Shown: in pieces, positions 1 through 8,529 of the stretch
How the letters are laid out: each line of letters begins with the position of its first letter
Numbering within the stretch: position 1 is the stretch's first letter
Origin: PALSA-660 sp036508075
GTDB lineage: Bacteria; Actinomycetota; Coriobacteriia; Anaerosomatales; PALSA-660
NCBI GenBank assembly: GCA_036508075.1
Contig: DATCIA010000100.1
Location: 1 to 11,066 of the forward strand
Reading direction: 5' to 3'
DNA: 11,066 bases
Made by a program: the position numbers and the translations under genes
The notes under the pieces: generated by a model
What the model was told of the DNA's origin: nothing
Databases searched by the model: none
The model's input: only the letters and a program-made list of their open reading frames with translations

Positions 1-96
1 GCCGAGGTCCGTCTCCAGCTCGGGATCGAGCCGGCGAGACGCCTCGGACGCGCGCCCGTCGTCGTCGTGCGTGTGATGTGGCTTGCGGGGGACCAT
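1..96 (-). CDS. grpE: Probable GrpE nucleotide-exchange factor, N-terminal fragment
   Basis: Only the first 32 codons lie in the window, and the gene continues beyond base 1. It starts with ATG (96-94), 3 nt after the dnaK stop and in the same frame as dnaK, so the dnaK TAA rules out any longer start. The A/G-rich end of dnaK (GACAAGAAG) can serve as a weak ribosome binding site. The visible peptide begins MVPRKPHHTHDDDGRASEAS and is polar, rich in His and Asp at first and then in charged residues. That fits the disordered, charged head of GrpE but carries no diagnostic motif. The call rests on context: in Actinobacteria the usual order is dnaK-grpE-dnaJ-hspR. GrpE releases ADP from DnaK in the cytoplasm. 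Translational coupling to dnaK is likely. DnaJ or another small heat-shock gene is the main alternative. Confidence 0.6.
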   Translation of the reverse strand, partial: MVPRKPHHTHDDDGRASEASRRLDPELETDLG

Positions 97-99
97 CGC

Positions 100-2007
100 T
101 TACTTCTTGTCTTCGTCGACGACCTCGTAGTCGGCCACTTCTTCGTCCTCGGCCGGCTCGGCCGGCGCATCGCCGGACTCACCATCGGCCTCGCCGGACT
201 CGGTCTGCGCGTCGGCGTAGACGATCTCGGCCAGCTTGTAGGACGCAGCCTGCAACTTCTCGGTCGCTTCCTTGATGGCGTCGGTGTCGTCACCCTGGAG
301 GGCTTCCTTCACGGCCTTGATCTCGGCCTCGACGTCGGTCTTGGTCTCCTCGGGCACCTTGTCGCCCAGGTCCTTGACCGTCTTCTCGGTGGCGTAGACC
401 AGCGTGTCCGCGACGTTGCGGGCCTCGGCGGCCTCCTTCACCTTGCGGTCGTCGTCGGCGTGGGCCTCGGCGTCCTTGACCATCTTCTCGACCTCGTCGT
501 CGGAGAGCGCCGTCGAACCGGAGATCGTGATCTTCTGCTCCTGGCCGGTGCCGCGATCCTTGGCGCTCACGTTGACGATGCCGTTCGCGTCGATGTCGAA
601 GGTGACCTCGACCTGCGGCACGCCACGCGGCGCCGACGGGATGTTGGCCAGCGTGAACTTGCCGAGCGTCTTGTTGGCAGAGGCCATCTCGCGCTCGCCC
701 TGCAGAACGTGGATCTCCACGGAGGTCTGACCGTCGGCCGCCGTCGTGTAGGTCTCGGTCTTGCGGGTCGGAATCGTGGTGTTACGGTCGATCATCTTGG
801 TCATCACACCGCCGAGCGTCTCCACACCCAGCGAGAGCGGGGTGACGTCGAGCAGCAGGATGCCCTTGACGTCGCCGGCGAGCACGCCGCCCTGGATGGC
901 CGCACCCAGCGCGACGACCTCGTCCGGGTTGACGCCCATGTGCGGGTCCTTGCCGGTCAGGGACTTCACGAGCTCCTGGACGGCGGGCATGCGGGTCGAA
1001 CCGCCGACGAGGATGACCTCGTCGAGGTCGCCCATCTTCATGCCGGCGTCCTTCATGGCCGCTTCGACCGGCTTCTTGCAGCGGTCGAGAAGGTCGGCGG
1101 TGATCTTAAGGAAGTCAGCGCGGGTCAGGTCGTAGGAGAGGTGCTTCGGGCCGGACGCATCCGCGGTGATGAACGGAAGCTCGATCTTGACCGTCTGGGC
1201 GCCGGAGAGCTCCATCTTGGCCTGCTCGGCCTTCTCCTTGAGACGCTGCAGGGCCATCTTGTCGACGCGGAGGTCGATGCCGTGATCGGCCTTGAACTTA
1301 TCGGCCAGCCAGTCGATGACCTTCTGGTCCCAGTCGTCGCCGCCGAGGTGGTTGTCGCCGTTCGTGGACTTGACCTCGTAGACGCCGTCGCCCAGCTCGA
1401 GGATCGAGACGTCGAAGGTGCCGCCGCCCAGGTCGAAGACCAGTACGGTCTGCTCCTTGGCGCCCTTGTCGAGGCCGTACGCCAGCGCGGCCGCGGTCGG
1501 CTCGTTGATGATGCGCAGGACCTCGAGGCCGGCGATCTTGCCGGCGTCCTTGGTGGCCTGGCGCTGCATGTCGTTGAAGTAGGCCGGGATAGTGATGACG
1601 GCCTGCGTGATCGTCTCGCCGAGGTACTTCTCGGCGTCGGCCTTGAGCTTCTGCAGGATCATCGCGGAGATCTCCTCGGGCGTGAAATCCTTGCCCTCGA
1701 TCTCGACGGAAGCGCGACCGTCCTTGCCCTTGACTACCTGATAGGCAACCGTCTTGCGCTCCGAGGAGGTCTCCTCGAACTTGCGCCCGATGAAGCGCTT
1801 GATCGACTTGACGGTGTTCTCGGGGTTGGTGATCGCCTGGTTCTTGGCGGACTTGCCCACGATACGCTCGCCGTCCTTGCGGAACGCGACGACCGAAGGC
1901 GTGGTGCGATCGCCCTCGGAGTTGATGATGATGACGGGCTCCCCGCCCTCGAGCACGGACATAGCCGAGTTCGTGGTGCCGAGGTCGATGCCGAGTACCT
2001 TAGCCAT
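100..2007 (-). CDS. dnaK: Chaperone protein DnaK (Hsp70)
   Basis: This is a complete 635-residue Hsp70, the cytoplasmic ATP-dependent chaperone that works with DnaJ and GrpE in folding and heat-shock recovery. The nucleotide-binding domain shows the three family signatures: IDLGTTNS (residues 7-14), FDLGGGTFDVS (191-201) and VILVGGSTRMPAVQ (331-344). The interdomain linker LLLDVTPLSLG is at 384-394. The substrate-binding beta domain and helical lid follow. The end is acidic and finishes EVVDEDKK, like other bacterial DnaK tails. The ATG at 2007-2005 was chosen because AAGGAG (2016-2021) sits 8 nt upstream and MAKVLGIDLG is the normal N-terminus. An in-frame ATG 19 codons further up falls inside the predicted -10 box. 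Near residues 78-102 it carries a segment that I recall being absent from typical Firmicute and actinobacterial DnaK. It heads an operon with the gene at 1-96. Confidence 0.99.
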   Translation of the reverse strand: MAKVLGIDLGTTNSAMSVLEGGEPVIIINSEGDRTTPSVVAFRKDGERIVGKSAKNQAITNPENTVKSIKRFIGRKFEETSSERKTVAYQVVKGKDGRASVEIEGKDFTPEEISAMILQKLKADAEKYLGETITQAVITIPAYFNDMQRQATKDAGKIAGLEVLRIINEPTAAALAYGLDKGAKEQTVLVFDLGGGTFDVSILELGDGVYEVKSTNGDNHLGGDDWDQKVIDWLADKFKADHGIDLRVDKMALQRLKEKAEQAKMELSGAQTVKIELPFITADASGPKHLSYDLTRADFLKITADLLDRCKKPVEAAMKDAGMKMGDLDEVILVGGSTRMPAVQELVKSLTGKDPHMGVNPDEVVALGAAIQGGVLAGDVKGILLLDVTPLSLGVETLGGVMTKMIDRNTTIPTRKTETYTTAADGQTSVEIHVLQGEREMASANKTLGKFTLANIPSAPRGVPQVEVTFDIDANGIVNVSAKDRGTGQEQKITISGSTALSDDEVEKMVKDAEAHADDDRKVKEAAEARNVADTLVYATEKTVKDLGDKVPEETKTDVEAEIKAVKEALQGDDTDAIKEATEKLQAASYKLAEIVYADAQTESGEADGESGDAPAEPAEDEEVADYEVVDEDKK

Positions 2008-2062
2008 GGGTGGAACTCCTTCCGATAACGGTCGTGAAAGCGCGGCGCTGCGCGCTTCACGC

Positions 2063-2092
2063 ATGGTACAAATCTAAGTGCCGCGTTGTCAA
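2063..2092 (-). promoter_or_regulatory. Probable housekeeping-type promoter of dnaK
   Basis: Read on the minus strand, TTGACA (2092-2087) is a perfect -35 box. It is followed by an 18-bp spacer and TACCAT (2068-2063), a 4/6 match to the -10 consensus. Transcription would start near 2056, giving a leader of roughly 50 nt before the dnaK ATG. The box also shows that the longer in-frame dnaK reading, whose ATG is at 2064-2062, cannot be the start. Seen in sequence; activity is inferred. Confidence 0.55.
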
Positions 2093-2093
2093 G
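2073..2093 (-). promoter_or_regulatory. HAIR-like operator (candidate HspR site) over the dnaK -35 box
   Basis: On the minus strand the sequence reads CTTGACA, 7 nt, then ACTTAGA. The HspR operator HAIR of Actinobacteria is CTTGAGT-N7-ACTCAAG. The first arm matches 5/7 and the second 4/7, with exactly the expected 7-nt spacing. The site overlaps the -35 box, which is where a repressor of the dnaK operon should bind. Part of the first-arm match comes from the -35 hexamer itself, so the site is a candidate rather than a firm call. HspR is usually encoded further down the dnaK operon, outside this window. Confidence 0.4.
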
Positions 2094-2173
2094 TTATGTT
2101 CGCGTCACCACGACATGGTACCCACGGTCGGGGGATGCGAAACCGATCGCCGGCCCGCACAGCACGGAGCCTC

Positions 2174-2202
2174 TTTACACCCGCCTCCCCAGTGGGTAAT
2201 GT
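2174..2202 (+). promoter_or_regulatory. Probable promoter of the ferredoxin gene
   Basis: TTTACA (2174-2179, 5/6 match to the -35 consensus), a 17-bp spacer and TAATGT (2197-2202, 3/6 match to the -10) lie 47 nt before the ferredoxin ATG. Transcription would begin near 2209. The remaining stretch between dnaK and this gene (2093-2173) shows no other convincing site. Confidence 0.45.
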
Positions 2203-2248
2203 ACGCGCGACCGCTCCTTGGTCTTCGCCGATACGAAAGGGACCCGAC

Positions 2249-2437
2249 ATGCCCCGACCCATCATCGATGAGGAAGAATGCTCCGGTTGCGGCGTCTGTG
2301 TCGACGCGTGCCCGGAAGGCGTGATCGAGCTGGTCGGGGACGTGGCGGAACCCGTCAACGATGACAACTGCACCGGGTGCGAGTCGTGCCTGGAAGAGTG
2401 CCCGATGGGCGCGATCACGGAGATTGAAGAGGACTAG
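2249..2437 (+). CDS. 2[4Fe-4S] bacterial-type ferredoxin
   Basis: This is a 62-residue acidic protein with two complete cluster motifs of the form CxxCxxCxxxCP: Cys 11, 14, 17, 21 and Cys 41, 44, 47, 51, each followed by Pro. The two near-identical halves are the hallmark of the clostridial-type ferredoxin, a soluble low-potential electron carrier for redox enzymes in the cytoplasm. The length is close to the usual 55-60 residues, with a short MPRPIIDEEE start before the first cysteine. The ATG at 2249 follows GAAAGGG (2235-2241) at 7 nt spacing. The open frame runs further upstream, but that part contains the promoter and no ferredoxin sequence. It appears to be a single-gene unit with its own promoter and a palindrome downstream. 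Its partner enzyme is not in the window. Its presence hints at an anaerobic or microaerobic metabolism. Confidence 0.95.
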   Translation: MPRPIIDEEECSGCGVCVDACPEGVIELVGDVAEPVNDDNCTGCESCLEECPMGAITEIEED

Positions 2438-2475
2438 GTCCTTCGCCTCATCCGCGCCTGAATGCGATCTTCCGT

Positions 2476-2497
2476 GAAGCGCCCCTAGGGGCGCTTC
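2476..2497. terminator. Perfect 22-bp palindrome, probable terminator between convergent genes
   Basis: The arm GAAGCGCCCC, a central TA and the exact reverse complement of the arm form an uninterrupted palindrome, which can fold as a 9-bp stem with a CTAG loop. It begins 39 nt after the ferredoxin stop. On the plus strand it is followed by GTTTGCG, a poor T-tract. On the minus strand no T-tract follows. The stop codon TAG of the convergent gene (2487-2485) lies inside the palindrome. A role as terminator, possibly for both directions, is inferred from position and symmetry. T-poor hairpin terminators are common in high-GC Actinobacteria. Confidence 0.6.
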
Positions 2498-3009
2498 GTT
2501 TGCGTCGTGTGGCCCGCGGCGGCGGCCACCGCCCTGATGGCCGCCCAGGAACGCGCCTTGAGCTTCGGGTCCGGCAGCGACGCGGCGAAGTCACCGACGC
2601 TGCCAAGCACGCGGCCGACAGAACGCACGGGCCTTCCCGGGTCGAGCCGCTCGACACCGAACGCCGAGGCGAGGTCGATCGCGCCCTGCGGATCCACCGC
2701 GAGCACCAGAGGCACGTCCACCGCTTCCAGCGCCAGCCGGAGGCGCGCCGGCACCGCCTGCGGACGGGCGCCCTTCGGCCGCGACGCGATGGCGAACGTG
2801 GTGCCGCCGTCGAAGCCCAGCGCCGCGAGCGCCTTGTCCAACGCCTCGGCGGCCTCGTCGGGGAGCACGCCGCCCGACACGAGAGCGACCGTCCCGGTCG
2901 GATCACCGCTCCAGCCTCCCGCACGCACGCCTGCCAAGGCGTCGGCGTCGGCGAGCTCCGCGAGCGCCTTGGCCTCGTAGAGCGCGAAGGGATCGGTCGA
3001 AGCGGCCAT
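2485..3009 (-). CDS. Conserved-looking hypothetical protein, coupled to the epimerase gene
   Basis: I do not recognise the family of this 174-residue protein. It has no cysteine, no signal peptide and no membrane segment, so it is probably cytoplasmic. The pattern suggests an alpha/beta fold: strand-like GTVALVSGG (39-47), helix-like DEAAEALDKALAALG (51-65), strand-like TTFAIASRP (70-78), helix-like VPARLRLALEAV (86-97) and strand-like PLVLAVDP (100-107). A C-terminal region, VGRVLGSVGDFAASLPDPK (131-149), precedes a basic and Ala-rich helix. The ATG at 3009-3007 was chosen because it overlaps the epimerase stop by 1 nt (TGATG), a typical coupled start. In-frame ATGs at 3030, 3036 and 3078 would enter the epimerase gene, and no strong ribosome binding site separates the choices. 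It is the last gene of the lon-epimerase operon. It ends inside the palindrome at 2476-2497. Confidence 0.75.
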   Translation of the reverse strand: MAASTDPFALYEAKALAELADADALAGVRAGGWSGDPTGTVALVSGGVLPDEAAEALDKALAALGFDGGTTFAIASRPKGARPQAVPARLRLALEAVDVPLVLAVDPQGAIDLASAFGVERLDPGRPVRSVGRVLGSVGDFAASLPDPKLKARSWAAIRAVAAAAGHTTQTKRP

Positions 3010-3950
3010 CACAGGCTCGTCGAGAACCATCGCCATGTGATCGCCAAGCCTGCCTCGATCGGCTGCCGCGCCTGCCACCCGACGGTCCGGGTGGCCTTGG
3101 CCGGGTCGAGGACGCTGTGGAGGATGTCCCCGTCGCGCGCGGGACGGTGCTCGGTGTCCGTCAGCACCCGCGACTGAGCACGCAGATACCCCACGACCTG
3201 CTCGACGGAAGTGGCCGCCCCGGTCGAGACGTTGTAGGCCGGGCCGTCGGGCATCGGTCCGGCGAGCGGAGTGTCGAGTTCGAGCGCGTCGAGGATGAAG
3301 GCCACGACGTCGCCGACATAGATGAAATCGCGCGTCTGTGACCCATCGCCGAAGACCACCGGCGCCTCGCCCGCGGCGAAACGCGCCGCCATGATGGCCA
3401 CCACGCCGCCCTCTCCGCGCCAGTCCTGCCGCGGGCCGTAGACGTTGGAGAACCGCATCGAAGCGAAGTCGACGCCGGTCCCCTCGAGCGCCTCGGCCAG
3501 CGCGGTCTCGGCGGCGAGCTTGGACGAGCCGTAGGGATTGGCCGGGCGCTTCACAGCGGTCTCGACCAGCGGCAGCGACAACGGGTCGCCGTAGACGGCG
3601 GCCGAGGAGGCCGAGAGCATCCTGCGCGCGCGCGCTGCCGCTGCCGCGGCCGCAACGGCGGCGGTACCGCCGACGTTGACCGCACGGTCGCGTTCGGGGT
3701 CGGCGATCGAGCGCTGCACGTCCGTCTGGGCGGCGAGGTGGACGACGGCTTCGGGCGCGAAGTCGGCCATGGCGGCCGGCATCCCGGGATCGAGCACGTC
3801 GAGGCTGCGGAAGCTCGCCGCAGGGTGCAGGTTGGCGACCGACCCGGTGGACAGGTCGTCGAACACCCCGACCGAGTGCCCGCCCGCAATCAGCGCGTGG
3901 ACGAGGTTGCTGCCGATGAAGCCGGCACCGCCGGTGACGAGAACGCGCAT
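3009..3950 (-). CDS. NAD-dependent sugar-nucleotide epimerase/dehydratase (GalE-like extended SDR)
   Basis: This is a 313-residue member of the extended short-chain dehydrogenase family, most like UDP-glucose 4-epimerase. The Rossmann motif GGAGFIG (7-13) binds NAD. Other family marks are HLAAQTDVQRS (71-81), the catalytic SSAAVYG (115-121) and Tyr140-Gly-Ser-Ser-Lys144 of the YxxxK motif. FSNVYGPRQ (167-175) and TRDFIYVGDV (206-215) follow. Such enzymes act in the cytoplasm on nucleotide sugars that feed cell-wall polysaccharide or glycan synthesis. The exact substrate cannot be read from the sequence, so I leave out a gene symbol. The ATG at 3950 is preceded by AAGGGG (3957-3962). It lies 22 nt after lon and overlaps the following gene by 1 nt, so it should be co-transcribed with both. 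No glycosyltransferase lies nearby. Confidence 0.9.
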   Translation of the reverse strand: MRVLVTGGAGFIGSNLVHALIAGGHSVGVFDDLSTGSVANLHPAASFRSLDVLDPGMPAAMADFAPEAVVHLAAQTDVQRSIADPERDRAVNVGGTAAVAAAAAAARARRMLSASSAAVYGDPLSLPLVETAVKRPANPYGSSKLAAETALAEALEGTGVDFASMRFSNVYGPRQDWRGEGGVVAIMAARFAAGEAPVVFGDGSQTRDFIYVGDVVAFILDALELDTPLAGPMPDGPAYNVSTGAATSVEQVVGYLRAQSRVLTDTEHRPARDGDILHSVLDPAKATRTVGWQARQPIEAGLAITWRWFSTSL

Positions 3951-3972
3951 GGATAGCCCCTTATGAGAGTTG

Positions 3973-6336
<2,364 letters not shown>

Positions 6337-6366
6337 CTCGAAGCCTCGTTGCTCTCGGCGGGTGCG

Positions 6367-6399
6367 ATACTGTACGTCGGGTCTTCGTTCGACACAGTA
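6367..6399. promoter_or_regulatory. Inverted repeat and weak -10 box between lon and the divergent membrane-protein gene
   Basis: The 115-bp divergent intergenic region holds TACTGT (6368-6373) and its exact inverse ACAGTA (6394-6399), 20 bp apart. On the minus strand the left arm is part of TACAGTAT, a 4/6 -10 candidate that would give lon a leader of roughly 25 nt. No convincing -35 box is present at 16-18 bp, so activation by a regulator or another sigma factor is possible. I found no HAIR repeat, CIRCE element or complete LexA box here. Six-base arms can arise by chance. Confidence 0.3.
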
Positions 6400-6437
6400 C
6401 CCGTAATCCCCTGCCCTGCCCCACCCGACGGACCGAC

Positions 6438-6443
6438 GAGGAG
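6438..6443 (+). promoter_or_regulatory. Ribosome binding site that fixes the GTG start at 6452
   Basis: GAGGAG ends at 6443 and lies 8 nt before GTG at 6452-6454. Another in-frame GTG at 6443-6445 overlaps this Shine-Dalgarno sequence and has nothing suitable in front of it, so the downstream GTG is preferred. Confidence 0.7.
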
Positions 6444-6451
6444 TGCGAGCG

Positions 6452-8413
6452 GTGATCGCGAGGCTGCCGAAGTTCGTTCTCATCGCCACCGCAGCCGTCG
6501 CGATCGCGGCCTGCGCAACCCTGCCTTCTGTCTTCGCGGCCCCCGCTGCCAAGGGTCCCGTCCGGACGGTCGCCATCATCGCGCCCCGCTGGCTCTACCT
6601 CGACGGCGAGTTGGGACTGGGCGTGCGCGTGGCGACACACGCTGCCACCCGGAGGATCACCACCGAGATCGACCTGCTGGACGACGCCGGCATCTCCGTT
6701 TGGCACGACGTGCAGTCGCGGACAGGCCTTGGCTCCGTCACCTACGAGTACTCGTTTGCGCGGACCGTGAGCCGCATCGGCATCAGGCCGGGCGTGTTCA
6801 CACTTCGGGCGCGCGTCACCAGCGCCGGGTCCACGACCGTCGAACGTACCGCACCGATCATCGTGGTCGACCGCTCCATGCATCCCGTGCCCGTGTGCAT
6901 CGTCGTCAGGGTCGCGGGCACGCCCTCGACCGACGCGACTGCGAGCGCGGACGCGGATGCAGCCGCCCTGCTGTCCGCCACGGATGCGGCCGACCTCGGG
7001 CGCCTCGCGGAACTGCGACCCGAACTCCGCCTCACCGTCGCGGTCCCGCCCTTCCTTCTCGACGAATGGGGCGCCACCGGCACCGGGAGCGAGCAGACCT
7101 CCACCCCGGGGGCCGTAGCGCTCGACTCGCTTCGCCGGGCCGTATCGGCGGGAACGCCGCTGCTGCGCGGCATGTACGCCGACCCCGACCTGTCAGGCAT
7201 CGCGACCGCCCCGGCGGACTTGGAGATGCAGGCCGTGCGCGGCGACGCGGCCGTCGACGCCGCCTTCGCGTCCGACGCGCCCGCGCCCTCCATCACCGCC
7301 ACAGGGTTCGCGGCCCTCTCCGGCCCGTTGCCCGCGAGCGCCGCGGCCGTGATGGCCGGTCGGGGCGTGCGCTACGCCGTGACCGACACATCCAGCGTGT
7401 CCCCGTCTCGCGGCGCCGCCGCCGCCGCGGGCGCGTATCTGGTGACCCTGCCGGCCGGACCCGCCTCCGGTCTCACCGCGCTCGCGGTGCTCGTCGCCGA
7501 CCGCGCGTCCTCCCGGCGGCTGACCGATGCCGCCGCGGCGACCGGACTGGCGACCGACCTGTTCACGCGCGCGGCATCCTCACAGAAGGCGCAGACGGTG
7601 GTACTCGTGCTCACGGTCGGCCCCGGTGGGACGCGAACCGCGCAACTCGCCGAGGCGATCGACGCGCTCATCGACGTCCCGTGGGTCCGCCTCGTCGCCG
7701 CGCCCGCGGTGGCCGCTTCCCCGGGACTGCCCGCCGCCACGCTGCGCGAGCCGCCGATCGACCCGACGCCTGCGCCCGCCGGCTACTGGGCACAGGTCGC
7801 CTCGACCCGCGCGCGGGTCGCCGGGCTGCTGGCGGCAGCCGGTCAGACCGACGCGGACGTCCGCAAGGCCCTCGGTGCGCTGCTGCTCGCCGAGAGCCGC
7901 GCCTGGGCCGGGTCGGACGGCTCGTGGTCTCTCGCGGACCGGGGCCGCGCGCTCGCGGACACCGCAGCGGCGACGGCCGACTCGGTGCTCACGAAGGTGA
8001 CCCTGGACGCGCCATCCGTCACGCTGCCCGGCAGCGAAGGCAAGGCGCCCGTGAGCATCACGAACGACAGCGGCCGCGCGCTCGTCGTCGATCTGGAGGC
8101 GACGTCGTCGGACGTGCGGGTGCTCCAGCCGCACACGACCGTGCACCTGCGCCCCGGCGAGAACATCCTGTCCGTCCCGGTCTCGCTGGGCACCGCGTCC
8201 TCGGGTCGCCTCCGGTTCGCCGTGACGGCCGGCGGCTTCCGGATAGCGACGGAGACGGCGGCCGTCAGCGCGTCGTACCAGGACCGCATCGTGCTGCTGG
8301 CGACCGTCCTGATCGTGTTGGCCGGGCTGCTGTTCTACATCCGCAGGAAGGTGGCCCGGAGCATGAGGCAGCGTCGCTCCGGCGATGACGCGGGAGGCGG
8401 CGCCGGAGTCTGA
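6452..8413 (+). CDS. DUF6049-like exported membrane-anchored protein
   Basis: This 653-residue protein has an N-terminal signal sequence (MIARLPK, then a hydrophobic stretch at 8-29) and a single C-terminal membrane helix (about 612-630) followed by RRKVARSMRQRR. Most of the chain should therefore lie outside the cell, anchored at its C-terminus. The layout resembles the actinobacterial DUF6049 family, to which I believe M. tuberculosis Rv3909 belongs: an N-terminal beta-rich part (about 36-140), a central part with LRLTVAVPPFLLDEW (192-206) and LLRGMYADPDL (237-247), and ESRAW at 481-485. An Ig-like domain follows, with KAPVSITNDSGRALVVDLEA (531-550) and LRPGENILSVPV (566-577), just before the anchor. 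The family function is not established; a cell-envelope role is inferred. AIAAC (17-21) could be read as a lipobox, but cleavage near FAA (28-30) is equally plausible. It is very Ala-rich. It is divergent from lon and 116 nt before the PIN-TPR gene. Confidence 0.75.
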   Translation: MIARLPKFVLIATAAVAIAACATLPSVFAAPAAKGPVRTVAIIAPRWLYLDGELGLGVRVATHAATRRITTEIDLLDDAGISVWHDVQSRTGLGSVTYEYSFARTVSRIGIRPGVFTLRARVTSAGSTTVERTAPIIVVDRSMHPVPVCIVVRVAGTPSTDATASADADAAALLSATDAADLGRLAELRPELRLTVAVPPFLLDEWGATGTGSEQTSTPGAVALDSLRRAVSAGTPLLRGMYADPDLSGIATAPADLEMQAVRGDAAVDAAFASDAPAPSITATGFAALSGPLPASAAAVMAGRGVRYAVTDTSSVSPSRGAAAAAGAYLVTLPAGPASGLTALAVLVADRASSRRLTDAAAATGLATDLFTRAASSQKAQTVVLVLTVGPGGTRTAQLAEAIDALIDVPWVRLVAAPAVAASPGLPAATLREPPIDPTPAPAGYWAQVASTRARVAGLLAAAGQTDADVRKALGALLLAESRAWAGSDGSWSLADRGRALADTAAATADSVLTKVTLDAPSVTLPGSEGKAPVSITNDSGRALVVDLEATSSDVRVLQPHTTVHLRPGENILSVPVSLGTASSGRLRFAVTAGGFRIATETAAVSASYQDRIVLLATVLIVLAGLLFYIRRKVARSMRQRRSGDDAGGGAGV

Positions 8414-8416
8414 TCG

Positions 8417-8445
8417 GTGAGCTGGCCGCCGCTGGTGGCTATACT
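8417..8445 (+). promoter_or_regulatory. Candidate promoter of the PIN-TPR/trxB unit
   Basis: TATACT (8440-8445) matches the -10 consensus at 5/6 positions. At 17 bp upstream stands GTGAGC (8417-8422), which keeps only the central TGA of the -35 box. Transcription would start near 8452, leaving a leader of about 78 nt before the GTG at 8530. The leader is GC-rich. Its segments 8456-8464 and 8491-8499 could pair over 9 positions with one mismatch. Read-through from the upstream gene is also possible. Confidence 0.35.
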
Positions 8446-8529
8446 TCTAGGGCGTCGGGCCGGTTGGCATACCCTCGGGACCCACGCCGGACCGACCCGC
8501 TAACATCTCTGACCTGAGAGGGGCGCACC

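Noticed and set aside
67..2028. Long open frame of 653 codons on the plus strand opposite dnaK
   Set aside because: It mirrors dnaK in a high-GC genome. Its translation is a repetitive Leu/Gly/Val/Asp/Arg mixture without domains, and the dnaK frame is certain.
2008..2064. 19-codon N-terminal extension of DnaK
   Set aside because: The ATG lies in the predicted -10 box, and a strong Shine-Dalgarno precedes the conserved MAKVLGIDLG start.
2062..2121. Direct repeat CATGGTAC at 2062-2069 and 2114-2121
   Set aside because: Eight bases twice in 60 bp may be chance. The second copy has no -35 partner and no other symmetry.
2078..2248. N-terminal extension of the ferredoxin
   Set aside because: The stretch contains the ferredoxin promoter and codes for nothing ferredoxin-like. 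ATG 2249 has a good Shine-Dalgarno.
2008..2248. CIRCE (HrcA) element near dnaK
   Set aside because: No TTAGCACTC-N9-GAGTGCTAA or close variant is present.
6379..6396. LexA/SOS box in the lon upstream region
   Set aside because: Only one half-site (GTTCGAC / GTCGAAC) is present; the second half does not follow at the required spacing.
6337..6579. 81-codon N-terminal extension of Lon
   Set aside because: It covers the divergent promoter region and overlaps the neighbouring gene. The extra sequence is not Lon-like, and the ATG at 6336 has a ribosome binding site.
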